A stretch of DNA of 64,000 nucleotides from Acanthaster planci (Eukaryota > Echinodermata > Asteroidea > Valvatida > Acanthasteridae), in NCBI RefSeq assembly GCF_001949145.1, contig NW_019091492.1, positions 768,387 through 832,386 of the forward strand. The letters are read 5' to 3'. How positions within the stretch are numbered: the first letter of the stretch is position 1; the number at the start of each line of letters is the position of its first letter. The translations under genes and the position numbers were made by a program. Below the pieces are notes generated by a model. The model was not told the origin of the DNA and ran no database searches. It saw only the letters and a list, made by a program, of their open reading frames with translations. Of the stretch, positions 25,101 to 41,900 are shown piece after piece.

Positions 25101-28100
25101 GCGACTCCAGCAGCACCCAGTGGAGGGTCAGCAGTAGTTTGGTCTCGGCCACACCCAGCTTGTCTGCATGGCCCAGCTTGGCGCGGTTGCTGAGGAGGGC
25201 GGCACAGCAGTGCATGAGGTGGGGCAAGGAGGCCTGAATTAGTTGCCATCGTGTGATGCTGTTGATGGCATCGGAGAGGCTGGGAGACAGGCCATGGAGC
25301 TTGTTCTCTACAAGCACTCTTTCAAAGGACTGCAAAAAAGTTAGACAAGCAAAAATTACATTTAATCCAAAATGGAATTTTGATCACTAAGCATTAATGA
25401 AAAGGGAGGTTTGATCACAGTCTCAGTTTAACCCTAACCCCCTAGGTGTATGTAAAATCATTATATTGACATCAGAGAATTTGGAAATGTTAGGGGTACA
25501 ACTAATGTTTTAAACAACTTGCACATTATTGCAAAAAGAACAGATAAACGTATGCCTGTATACACTATAATTCTCATACTCCGATCAAATATGACCGTTA
25601 TTGAGAAGGAAAAACTTACAAACATGTATGCATAGTATACAGACCTACAGGTACCATCATAGCTTTACATATGGTGGCAGTAAATGTTGATCGGCATTTG
25701 AAATGATTCCTAAATAATAAGGCTAACTGAACACATACATAAGGTATACTGAATCTTAAGAGCCATACCGATACAATATTTGTATGATATTTCTCAGACT
25801 GCAACCTTATATTTCAAAACTCTGAGGCCCCACCATGGAGTGTTATTAGCTGCAACAACTGGCCTTGTGCAATCCATTTCAAGTTCAAGACATAGTCTGC
25901 CTTCACAGACATCACAGATGTTGTGTGTACATGTACAACACAGATGACGAGTTACATGTACGTGTACATAGATGTACATGAATACACATCCACCAAGTGA
26001 TCCAGGAACGGTCAATGTTTTAACTTACAAACTACAAACATGCATGTAAACACTGTCATGTCAGGTTAACATCACACCACAAACCTGTTAAAAATTCACA
26101 GATACTGACATCGTTCTCTTTTTATTACTGTCATAAAGAAAGGCTCAGATTGTTTCTATTTTCTGTACAGTAAATGAACATGAAACCAAACAGTGTCTAT
26201 ATATACACTGGTACATGACATGTAGATATGTGTGTGAGAGAGATGCTGAAAAGGCTTTGGTACAGTTTATACATGTACTATGAAATAATTAAACACCACC
26301 TTTTGTGTTCATTGTTTAGATCTGATACGCCTGTAGATTTTTTTCTGTATCCATTCTGCTGTTTTGGTTTTGTAATTCAGTCTCAGAATGTTGTAAAAGT
26401 AAAATGTAATATTAAGAAGGGACCATTTGTTGATTACATGCATATTTTACTCCAACAGCAGGTGTAATTAATTAAACTGCCTAGCAAAAGAAATTAACCC
26501 ACCTACCTCATTATATTTGCATGTATAGGATTTGAGCAGTTTTCTCTTATATATACATAATGTTCAATCTATAAATTCCATCTATCCAATAAACAGTGTG
26601 TTTCTTGATTGCATCTATCATCCATTATCTTCATGTACATGTATGCATACAAACATACATGTACATCCACAATGTATCTTAAATTCAAACCAAGCCAAAT
26701 CGTCTCTGCCCGTTTACTGTTCCCAGAAATTAACGGACATGTAGGTCATCAATTCGTGGCATTTGCTACGTGCTGGGAGAAATTAAATCCTGCTGTGCCC
26801 GCTGGTCATGCAGAAAAGACAAATTACCATGGTGATGAATGCACGATAGAAACTCCTCCAAGTATACTAAATGGCCACTCACTATTGAATTGTGCATGCT
26901 CGGTGTTAGTGGCAAGTACAAAAAATATTATGCACAGTGGTATGCCTGCTATGTGTGGGATAGACAGCATCTAGGGAACCATATTACGATACATGTACAT
27001 TGTTAACCTATTTTTGTAAAATTACAACTCTTACAATTAATTTGCAAGCTACAGGCAAGAGAGAATGATAAAATTCAGGATGATGGTGATGGTTGGAGAA
27101 AGGCCTATACATGTATGCACAATCATATTATTTGCACAATTTTATTACTACATGTACTATAATTTAATGACATCCTCCCTCGTCACAATGCACATGTATG
27201 TAGCTCATCTATGAGTATCGTGTAAATATTAAATTAAAGAAGATGAAATTATAGTTGGGGACTGCATATTCCCAGTGGATTTCCTTATTATCAAACATTT
27301 GACCTAAACAAAGGCTCCATTGGCTCATCCCTGATGAGCCAATGGAGCCTCTGTTTAGGTCAAACGTTTCCTCTGCCATTGTTACATTTTGCTTTCTCAC
27401 TTCTTATGCAGTGGTACTTGTTTCTTCACATTTCAACAAGCCTTCTTCCCATGTTGCAAACATTTAAGTTATCCATTGACCTCATAAATGACAACAAACT
27501 GAAGTTTGAATTTTATTATGAGAGTGAAGATATTTAAATCCACAGCAGCAAATTTCCAACTGAAGTCTACCATGACGATCCTCCATACTAAAGTCTGGAA
27601 AAATGTAGCAAAGTGGTTAATTGGAACTTTTTGACAGGAGAAACAACTTTTTTATTCAAGAAATGAGGGCGGAGTCATGCCGTTTCTGAAATGTCACTGG
27701 TTTCTTGGTGTAAAACTGTCATTTGCCTGAATTAATACTTTGTAGCCTTGCTCTTTACAAATTGAGTACACTGTGCAAATCCTCAGCATGCACATATAAA
27801 TATGCAATAAGCATTTGCATATGGAGGACTGCATGTAGACCATAGTTTGTCATGTGCCCGGCAGAAGGGCATAAGCACTAATGCCCTTTTGCCGGAAAGC
27901 ATGATCACTGCAAAAACAATTTTCCCGGCAAGAGGACGGAAGTATGCAACTAGTGTATTTTAATGAAATATGAAGATTTCTTGGCAAAAAGTAAAAAAAA
28001 AAGCCCAAGTCCTTTAATAAGTTGTTCAAAGGTTGCACTTTGTACAGCCCAGGTTGATTTTGTAGTAAATTTTATCCATTTTTACTAAATAAAGAGAGGT

Positions 28101-31100
28101 ATTTCTTACGCCCTTTTGCAAGGAACATTTTATCTGCTGTGATCATGCTTCCTGGCAATAGGGCGTAAGTGCGCTTACACCCTTCTGCCGGGCACCCGAC
28201 GACTTGCTCTTAGAGAGATTCACAGTACTCACAGATTCATAGACAGCGTACATGTACATAATTTTTACGACTCAAGTATGGCTCATACGTGTATTGAATC
28301 CGTGTTCATGAAAATTTGTCCAGAATATCAATTTGAAGCAGATGAAGTCCCAGTTAATATTGGAGAAATCTTGTGTTCAAGGGTGAAAATACAGGTAACA
28401 CTAAGGCCTGCAAATTATGTTAGCCTTCAAATTCTGCCAATTTTCTGGTTCTGTTTTGGGTGTTATACAATGTACCTATATAAAATGGAGTACATCAGGA
28501 TTACAACAATTAGAGTTTGCAGTGTTGTGGTTAAACAACACTCAAACACCAGCGCTACTACGATTCCGGGGTGGGGGGGATATTTTACATTGAATTAAGT
28601 GTTTTATGATGCTGACAATTCTTTCCACGGTTAGGTCTGTCTTTAAAAAAGCCGCAGAACCTAAGTAAATACAATGCACTGGTTAGCAAATAAACATTTA
28701 GTTCATAGATATGCACACACAGATTGTACAGCATGTCAACGGTTCTTACCGTTCAGCATGAAATGTAACCCATGATACAGAAACCCCATAAACTTTATTT
28801 CAAAGTCATCACCAAGTTTCTAAATTACGTTTCCTCCTTCTGATGACAGTTATCAAAGGCATAAAGTCCAGTAAATCAAATACTACCAACTGCTCATACA
28901 GTATTTAATGTATGCAAAACTGCTTGTGTTGTGGCAATGTCACATTGTTTCTTTCCATGTAAATTTCCACTAATTTACGAGCCAAGAAAAGGTTTCTCAC
29001 TTTCTCTCATAGTTCAGTTAAAACACAATTAAACAAAATCAATGTTGTCCTTACAAAAATATACAAGTTCCAGTACATCTTTTTTTCACAGTGCTACTGT
29101 AGCCCTGACGTACATGTACAGTACTGCACATTAAATTTGCACAGGACAAGGCAGTATTTCTAACAAATTTTGGACAAATTGACAGAGTGTACATTTGACT
29201 ACTCCATTAGATAAGACAACTTCATCTGATATCACGTACGTATGTACATGTATGAGATTTGGTACACTACTTGTGACAAAACTGATTACGACAAAAAATC
29301 TGAGCAGAAAAAAAGCTGAAGAAAATGCCAGGAATTCTGTAACAAAGAGAACTTGAGACTGATTTGATTTGGTCATTGGCGACATGAAACTGACTTACAT
29401 GTGCAAGTACAGTACTTGATGATTGGGATCAAAATAATTACATGTAAAGTTCACAATCCTTGATTGAATATTACATCAAATACTGTCCTTAACTCGGTGA
29501 AAAAATACATGCAATTCACATGTACCTTTTTGGCCAGCTCGTTTTAAGTGTCTGTTCATTGCTCTAGGCTGCACACAAGACACACAGCATCTTACTGGCT
29601 GATTAATGGAGGCCCAATTAACATTTTAATAACATTACAATTGCCCTGCTAAATCACTCGCACAAGAGCAGTCATTTTGACACCGGCTTGACACCCCCGT
29701 GCCACATATGACACAGTGAAAGCACGGACAAACAGAATAATATGACTGGCCGTTTGCCACCGTCTCCATGCTGTTGTTCTTTCTCGTTCCAAACTAGCAG
29801 GACTGCCCTGGCCAGCATGGGCCGGGAATCTCATAAATTATTGCCGATGATAATCACCTCTTGTGTGCTTAATCAATACGGGCTTGAATTGCATGTGCCG
29901 GGAAAGACGGATTTCGGAATAGAAAAAAAGGGGGAGAGAGAGAGGCCTGTGTATTATAGGTGTTCCGGCTTGCGTGCACATGAGATGATGGCGGATACCC
30001 TTAAGAAAGCAATGGCAGCTGGTCGGATGGACAGACTGAATAAATCATTACAATGATTGTGGGGAGAACGGATGTGTGCACTTTGCCGTGCACAGATTAA
30101 ATCACATCTCGTGTGCTGGAGAGAGCGAGTGTGGTAGATCACATTAATTACTTACATGTATTTTGAACGCTGTTTTCATAATGCATAGCATGGGACATTA
30201 AATGGTACATTAAATTAATACGCAACTGAGGGTCATTTATTGTATTGCATCATTAGAATTTCCAATGGCTTTAATGCTTGAAAAATTTAGTTCTTACTTA
30301 TAATGAAATGAAACAATAAATTATGACTATCAATTCATGGATCTTCATTGTTATAATAAAAACCAGGATAAAGTTTTAAATTAAAGAAAGAACATGTCAC
30401 TATTCAATGCTCTCAAATTATTTTTTTTCAAAGATTTTTCATCGTCAAAGGCTGCCAGATATTTTATGCAGTGCTTGTCTTTCCCATCTATCCTTGTTTT
30501 GACACACATGTACATCAACATGTACACTCACAAGCATTATTAGAGGCGTGAACATCCTATATGTACATGTACAGTACATGTGCATCAAACATAACCTTGA
30601 ATTAATGCTGTGAGACAGCAATCTACTGTACATGTATTACATATGAACCTGTATTCAGTCCATCTGGAAAAGCTGAATGCTGCACAGGTACTTCAGACAG
30701 ACTTTCACTGAACACGCATTAATATGCACAGGTTGATTTCATGAGCAAAAAAAGCAACACTATATTAGAATGAGAAACAAAGCAATTATTTTTTAATCCA
30801 CCTCTTCAATGCAGGCAGTCATTTACAAACTACAGCCCTCTCTGGGATGGGCATAGCCTACCCGTATATATTTTAGATTGAAGACTTGAGTTAAACCTAC
30901 TAAGCATGATGGTCCCTACTGTTTTACGAGATTGGCACTAACATTCAAAAATATGAAATAATAATAAAAATAAGAATTTAAAAAAGATGAAACTGAATTA
31001 TTTCGATAAATACCGTCCTTTACTTTTGTGGATGGTCAACTGGGAAAAACAAACACAAATTCTAACAAAGGTAAAGGTTAATTTTAAAAAAATGAGTATA

Positions 31101-33234
31101 TGACAGGGTACACTCCAATGCCAAATTAAAGTTAAAAACATTTATGAAAAATGATACAAAGTGTGGACAAACAATTGACCACCCATCTACATGTAGGTCG
31201 GTAAAGAAAGCACTAGACTTTGACATTTCATTACAATTTGACTAGAATTTGCAAATTATGTACACATACACACTGTTCAATCCGTAATTCATGCAAGTTC
31301 TCCAAATCAGAAAACGGATTAAGATTGTCCACAGAGTTTGATGGCAAATGCTAGAATTTTGAACAATTCATAAAAGAAAGGTACTTACAACACAACTGGC
31401 TTCGTAGAGCCTTCCCAACTTGGGTCGAATGAAAGGACTGCAATTAAAAACAATATCACTAGTAAAATTCTACAAAAACAAGTCTTTCACAAGTCTAAAG
31501 AATTTAAAAATCAGAGCTTATCATCTTGGAGTTTCCATAAATGCATGACGATCACCTCCACTGAGTACCTGGATGTGTAAAATTGTTGCTGAATTCTTCC
31601 ACATTTTCAGTGACAAGTGAACTGTATCTCTGGGTTTTGCTCTTGACAAAATGATTAAAGAAAATTTTTCAGTTTGTTAAACATGATTAATTTCAAGCAA
31701 TATAATTCTCTACAAAAGTTGAAAAGCACTTCCACAAATAAAAGGCGAAAATAGTACAACTGAATTTGTGATTGTACAATTCATTTTCTGGAATTACAGA
31801 TATGCTTCCAAAATACATTGGGATAATTTTTGCACTGTTTAGTTCAATTAAAACCTTGAAGCAAGGTTTTAAGCATTGTTGATCCAACTTGCAAAACTGA
31901 TGCCTACTTACATGTACATGTACATTTAAATGATCTTAGCAGATTGTATTTTGAACTTGTAACTTATAAACACACAACTAAATCTCACATGCAGTTATTG
32001 ATTGATGGGCTTAGCACAAATTTATATGCTTTTGAGTAGGATGGTGGTCAAAGTTTGCAAGGTTGAAAGGTTGCATATTTAAATAACTATACACAGGGGC
32101 GGATCCAGGATCTTCCCAAACGGAAGGCGTGACCCCAGACTTTCAAAGGGGGGGCGGTGTGAACTAAAGTAGCATTGGTAAAATCCCTGCGAGTGCATAG
32201 TGCGAAGCCCTTACGGCGTGGGGTCTGGGACTCCTAGGATTCTGGGCACTCTATGGTGCAATTTCAGGCAGTATGAACCCTATTTTTCTTCTCTCTCTTT
32301 TGTCTCCTTTATGTATTTAATTCTTTTAGGTGAAAAGGGGATGGGGCGTGCAGCCCCATGCCCCCTGGATCTGCCCCTGATATAGAAAGGATTCTATCTT
32401 GTTAAATTTATGTATCCAAGATGCAAATAATGCACTGTTTTGCAGGGGTACACAAAGCTAATAGTTACACAGAGCTAAATGCTGTTATTTGTATTTCCGC
32501 TAAAGGCGGTCACATCTACAAACCAAAACAATCATTCCAATGCAAAACTTACATCTTGCACATTTTTAAAGGATTCATGTACTGACAATGAAATTGAAAA
32601 ATGATCACTTGACTCTTGTGTGAGTGTCAATTGTAATATTGAAAATGAGGCAACTTTATTGTACTCCATCCTGATTTGATTTGCCTTTTAGTAACATTCA
32701 TTCATAAGATAATCAACTCAAAAGGGAGTACAGTAAATTTGTGCGAGAGTCAAGATTGTGTTTAATATGAGCAATTTCGATGGATTTTTGTAACTTTTTT
32801 ACTGTTCAGGGCTAAATAAATTTGAAGGCTTTGACATTCGTTTGTAGAAAACAAAGGTCGTTTTATTTTTAAGAGCATCACTCCCTTAATGAAACTATTT
32901 CCCTCAATTAAAACACCAGTACTGTTTACTAATGACTAACTGCACCCGCAATGTGTTTGCCAGTTATCAACCCATCAATGTCTGTTGTAATAAATACCCG
33001 ACCAAAAATTTTTGCCTGCAGGATTTCAAGAATGACAATCATTTGAAAAATGCGGCCCGGCTAAAAGTAGTCTGGGCGGCTGGCCTCGCGCGTGAGAGGA
33101 AAAAAACGACAGCGATGGCGAAGTAAGGAAAGGTCTACAAACCTCGTCTGTCTCCACAAGAAAATCTGCAGAGGCAGCGGCACTGACCGGGCCAGAATTT
33201 TTGGGTCGTCGTTGCAACTTTTCCGCTTGACCAT
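22194..33234 (-). CDS. UNC80: UNC80, NALCN channel complex subunit (5' three coding exons, partial)
   Basis: Coding exons are 33143-33234 (start MVKRKS), 31389-31437 (FIRPKLGRLYEASCV) and 22194-25329 (starts SFERVLVENKLHGLSP). Phases join cleanly and all have GT-AG signals: 3277 nt, about 1092 residues, against about 3260 in human UNC80. UNC80 is a large cytoplasmic scaffold that, with UNC79, supports the NALCN sodium-leak channel controlling neuronal resting potential. Exon 3 encodes the conserved N-terminal helical region, a Glu/Gln-rich stretch, a CxxC...CxC cluster, a long Ser/Pro-rich disordered part with SPP runs, and a conserved block ending LIQVFRALGCHHGCGEG. It stops at a donor (CACTCTG|GTAAGTTG) at 22194, so the gene continues leftward. 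No later exon was recognised in the remaining 22 kb. A 3136-nt exon here is unusual. The assignment is firm; the 3' structure is unknown. Confidence 0.93.
27293..27369. repeat. Near-perfect 37-bp inverted repeat (hairpin), 3-nt loop
   Basis: The arms 27293-27329 and 27333-27369 are complementary with two mismatches and a loop of CCT. The tight palindrome lies in UNC80 intron 2 and is outside the surrounding base composition. It could form a cruciform or, if transcribed, a long hairpin RNA. No coding role is seen. Confidence 0.93.
27854..28195. mobile_element. 342-bp fold-back MITE with nested palindromes
   Basis: The ends start and finish with GTGCCCGGCAGAAGGG and its inverse, with similarity continuing about 100 bp inward. 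Each terminal region is itself a hairpin: CCGGCAGAAGGGCAT pairs with ATGCCCTTTTGCCGG at the left, and a comparable pair sits at the right. No clear target duplication and no coding capacity. It lies in UNC80 intron 2. Confidence 0.82.
29540..30140. promoter_or_regulatory. Candidate cis-regulatory block in UNC80 intron 2
   Basis: A roughly 600-bp stretch has a more balanced composition than its AT-rich, TACATGTA-rich surroundings. It holds several homeodomain-type sites (TTAAT, AATTAA, CATTAATTA, GATTAA) and no coding frame. This is an inference from texture only. Confidence 0.25.
32094..32379. mobile_element. hAT-like MITE, 286 bp
   Basis: It begins CAGGGGCGGATCCAGG and ends CCTGGATCTGCCCCTG, terminal inverted repeats with CAG/CTG tips as in hAT elements. 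The flanks (ACTATACA and ATATAGAA) may be a decayed 8-bp duplication. A G-rich run and a CCCC-rich run lie just inside the ends. Noncoding. It lies in UNC80 intron 1. Confidence 0.75.
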
Positions 33235-33299
33235 CTTGAAGTGGATCTCCTCGTCACTCGTCAATCCTTTTTATGAAGCTTCAGTCCGCTAAGGTCCAT

Positions 33300-33560
33300 A
33301 CTGGTTCCTCAGAAGCTTTGGTTCTGAAGGGGTCATCTCTCAAACCAAAATACGGGCTGAAAAGAGAGTTATACCTAGCGTTTGATGAATCATCCCAGAT
33401 CTGAAGACCAAGACACAACCGGCCGGCCGGCGAGCGAGTGCTCTACATCTGGCCGTGCAGGATACAACGGACGCATAATTTTTACTGGCGCCCCGAGGGG
33501 AGCTAGCTTGCTCCACATGCGTGCCACATACTGGCTGGAACGTTTCATTCTACGTGGGGG
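33300..33560 (-). promoter_or_regulatory. CpG-rich block, probable UNC80 promoter and 5' UTR
   Basis: Immediately upstream of the UNC80 start (33234) the sequence becomes GC- and CpG-rich (for example GGCCGGCCGGCGAGCG near 33420). No TATA box in the right place was seen. Position and composition are the only support. Confidence 0.35.
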
Positions 33561-34721
33561 AGACCTTTCGGAGTTCACGAAAACCATCCAGCGGGTCTGT
33601 GACAACTCTGCAGATGCTTTGATTTTCATTTTAAAAATTATGATAAAATCTATATTTCATTACTAAATTGTTTCCAAAGTTTCAAATGATGATCGCTTTC
33701 AAAGATTAACACATGGAAACTCCCATCAACGTTCAACATGGCTGGATCTACCATCAGAGGTTTGCCTGATTTGTACACTTGCACACATGGGTGGGAACAA
33801 TTTTTCTCGTAAGTTCATTGCGAGGTTTTTTAACAGTGACGGTTCTCGGCTCCGTGGCACCGTCCCACTGCTAATTAATATGTTTCGTACAAAATTGAAC
33901 TGTCACCTGGATACCTATTTTTCCAAGTCTGCTTGGTGCGAAGACCTGACAGCATACTGAGTAAACCATCCTTTAGGAGACAGCACAAGGGTAGAAGCAA
34001 GGTTAAGGACAAGGGAAAAAGAGGAAAATTTGAGTCAGGACTTGAACGTGCGCAACAGTTTGTCCCCGGAAAAATGCACAGTTTAAATGTTTTATTTCCT
34101 TTACTCTTATTTAATGTATCTCTTTAGATCATTCTGTGATGTTAGAAGTGTGTTAATCCTTCAATTACCAGTGCACTGATAGTAGGCCTACCCCGTTGTG
34201 GCCAGATCGCGCGAGGATCCTGTATTCATGCACCTTCGTTTTGAGCAAGGGAATATATGAGCTTTTGCATCACACCCCCATATGGTGATGAGGAACATAA
34301 ATTAGGGATGTCACATATTTCACTTTTTCATTTTATATTTATAAAATAGCAATGACAACTAGGAATGGTAACTGAACGATTATGAAACAACACGGAAAAG
34401 TATACAATCGAGCACCAAACTTAAATTTTCATCATGAACAGTACGCGCCCCTGAAGTGAATGTCCACTGTTCGGTAATTTAGGATTCCACCCCCCGTGCT
34501 CTGAACTGCCAAAAAAGGTTCACATTTTTTCTCATTCTCTCAGGTGCTAGTTAGTACCTGCACCGGCCGGTGCCGACGATCTTTTCTGTCCATGCTGCTA
34601 GAGAGAGCAAAGTTTTGTAGTCAAAATACCTTCTTTTATACAGTTGTTGTTAATTATACTTACGTTGTTTAATGTTGCTGACGTTGTATGTGTTTTTATT
34701 TTATACTTTAAACGTCTGTAG

Positions 34722-35122
34722 CTCGAGTATTTTATCAAGAGATGATACTGGCAAAGAAGGCAGGTGATGCTGAAGGCCTTACGATTTTAAAGGAAGCCAG
34801 AAGGTGCAATAAACTACATGTTTGTAAGAATATATCTCACACTGTGTTATCTTGGAATTCAAGTTTGAATTCAAGCTAAGGACTTTTTGTCTATTTTGTT
34901 GGCCCATGGTGCCCTCCTCAGTGTGAGTTGCTCCTTGCAGTTACGCAAGATCAGAGGACGTCGTACGAGTGCGGGCGCTGTCACGAACGACAAGTCACCT
35001 GTTCCGAGTCCCAGCAAGCTGTACGTGATCGAGTACAACTCCACGGATCGATGGATGTACTTGTACTTTGGCCGAGCATGGGCCGATATACATGTACTAT
35101 ACTATTGTCACTACTAGTTTGA
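34722..35122 (+). other. Possible exons of an unidentified gene upstream of EBPL
   Basis: Two open stretches look exon-like. The first, from 34722 after a TCTGTAG acceptor, reads FYQEMILAKKAGDAEGLTIL. The second, from 34920 after CCTCCTCAG, contains CGRCHERQVTC, a zinc-ribbon-like pattern. They could join in phase if the first ends at CTACAT|GTTTGT. I do not recognise the product. They may equally be chance or a 5' UTR of EBPL. Confidence 0.2.
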
Positions 35123-35180
35123 GTCTTTGTTTTCTGCTGCAGACAACACCTTGACAAAATAGTTCTAAAATCAGGCTACA

Positions 35181-38953
<3,773 letters not shown>

Positions 38954-41900
38954 CCAAATAGATGGATAGGTTAAATTTCCCTCTCCTTGATTTTGCATAA
39001 CATTCCAATCATTGAATACTCCAGTATTCAACTGCTCCATTTCCTCTTCACATTTACTGCCCACAAGCTAGCTTTAGTGGAAGAGACAGAGTAAATAATG
39101 ATATCAACCTGTGGCTGCAAGGATTCATGGAGTAAAATTAAGCTTGTCATAATTGTGTCATGTTGATTAATTTTGTAAATGGTGACCAAGATATGTGGAC
39201 ATTATGTAATTGAAAGCTGGAATTTTGAATTTCGTCATTATTTATGTGCAAGTTTGTGGAAAGTTAATTTTACTGTAGCTTTGGCCATAATGATTGGCTA
39301 GATAATGTACAGATTGGTGACATCTTACTAGCACCCCTTGTAATAATGATATTGACAAATAGCAGGACTTCTACTGGATAATTGAGAAAAAACAGCACCA
39401 CAATATTACTGTTCTGAATCATTTCTGATAATGGAACCAAGGATTACCTAAGCGTGTGCTTGGCACCATAGCCCACAAACCTGGAGAAAGCTCTAGAGCG
39501 TACACAGTAAGAAGAAATTATGGGTTCAGAGGTGGGGGAAATTCCAGAAAGGCATTCAGGGTATTAAAAACCATAAACAAGGTAGATACTGAAAACCCTT
39601 GCAGATGATGTGCTCAGTGGGCAGGGCTGATAAAAATAAGGATTTAGTGAAAAAAAAAAGTCATTGAAATCATTGTTCACAATGAAACATGTTTTGCTTA
39701 AAACATTGATTTTATGTAAGTTAATGCAAATGACTGTCTTTGAAAGTCATACCTGTAGTTCATCTCAAACTCACTGGTATTTATGTTCTGTGTTCATTCA
39801 GAGGGGCATAATCATACTGAGTACAGTGTATTCAGGCAGTAGGGATGGATTGTAAAGGCATACAACCAGTGGAAGACCACATTAATGGTAGTTTTTCATG
39901 CAGGGAAGTGAGAATTCATTCAGCTTTTTAGCCAATTTTCAGGTTTTATTCTGTTTTATTCTGAATGTCAGCTTTTCTGTACACCTGCTCTTTTTACAAA
40001 ATTATGGGAACTTCTTAAATTGTAGATTTTGGCTAGCTATTTTCACTTTTGCAACTCACGCTCATGCATATGCCCAAAATGATTTTAGGGAGGCCAAAGA
40101 GGCCAAGGAAGCACTACTACAACAAGAAGAGCTGGATTATCCAATAGGCTCACAAACATTTTAGGGACCTATGAAAAGTTTGATGGCCTACATATGAAAA
40201 CACTTTAGCTGTGCAAAAAAATAATAATAATAAATTTAAGAAATATAAGCAGGCTGCCATGTTGTCTGGTTTTGGACAAGTCTTTATAGCTGTTGCCTTA
40301 AATAATAAAACTGAATTAATTACAGAGGCTTTTAAAGTGAAATATCTAAAAAGTGAAACCAATGTGTTTTTTATAACCATTTCCAGTCACTGTTGAATAT
40401 TTGTGTGTGTATGTAGCATTTTATAATCAGAACTGAGGGAAAAGAAATGACACTTGGCCATCTTTTTCTTTGAACGTAATGTCATAAAAGATGAAATTTT
40501 TCACACGTAGCAATCCAAAATTTAACCTGTGAGCCCAGGTTTTTAAGGTCCTTGCAGAGCAATGGGGTGACAAAACCCTAAAAATTGTCCGACCATGAAA
40601 ATTCAGGGAAGGGGGAGTTGAGGTCTGAGTTGGACCAAACATCTCACAAAGGGGGCAGTGTTCATGACAAAGATGTACATATCTATGTGCCTGAAAGTAA
40701 CTGCCTTTCAAGTCAGTTTTTATGCTATTCTCTTTACCCATTAATCAAAGCTCATGTGTGTTATTAGGGTAACAGTACTTTTAAAGTTTGTTGAGCTATT
40801 CTCTGTTGTCAATGCTATGTTGTAAATTTAGTTTTGGACAAATTTGAATTTTTGAAGCAAATTTGTGCACCATTGAAGGGGAGCTTTGATGAATGTTCCA
40901 TCCTTTCTGGTCAAACAGTTTCGGGGAATTTATACCTCCACCCTTCAATTTATGCCCACGTTATGTTTCTGTGACCTACAATCTTGCAATAAACATGTTT
41001 GTATGGATTTAAAACACTGCAATTTTATGATCAGTGCAATTTTGCATTTAAATTGTTAGTTATTAATTTTTTATTTTTAGCCATGGAAGAATGGTCAAAC
41101 CCTTAAGAGATTTTTGAGTTCATGATGTATTTGGAGTAACAAAATCCCTCTTGTGTATGGCTGTTTAGGAGGAGGGTGACACTATATAGAAGTTAATGTT
41201 CATGATACAGATGTACATCTGTAATATGCATTACATTCATGCAGAATTAATTTACATCAGAATGGTATGTGTTTGGGCTTGTTTATTGTTTTCCCTTTTT
41301 TTAGTGATATTGAATGCATTTTAGTCATTGGGAAGTCTGAACAATTCTTCATAATCCACTTTTTGTTCTCGCCACAAAAAGTTGTGGGATGATCTAATAA
41401 AGTTGTGGGATGATTTAATAGACCATGCCCCCCCCCGGGAATTTATGCCCACAGTGTCAGACATCTCAGGATGAAGTATTTAAGTGTTAGGCACTTGTAA
41501 CAGTAAGTCCACTGTAGGGAATATAGGGCTGTTCGTTTGTTCCACAGGGAATTTCCCCATACCCTGCAGAACCAAACCAGTGGTGTACGTGATGGCAAAC
41601 CAACAGGCCTCATCGTGCACTGTAGGTCGTGACACTTCCAAGAAGCCTTGGCAGAGGAGTAACTTGGCCTAAATGTCTAATGCAACTGTCTTTCAATGGA
41701 GATTATTCACAGATTTCAAATGGGGGGGGGGCATCCGCGGGCAATTAAAATGCCGTCAGTCCCCGTATTAACCTTTTAACTCTTTTCGCCTTTAAATTGG
41801 TGTTTTTTCAACAGATTCACACTTTTTGGTAACTGTGAAGTCATGTTCTGAGTGATGCTCATTTAAATCTTTCAGAGTATTTATCCAGATCCAGATGTTG

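Noticed and set aside
22198-25249. Several 60-140-codon frames on both strands inside the UNC80 exon
   Set aside because: They are alternative-frame shadows of a strongly family-matching coding exon.
27209-27537. Two frames at 27209-27400 (minus) and 27334-27537 (plus) that share a peptide
   Set aside because: The shared peptide is simply the perfect hairpin read from both strands, not a protein repeat.
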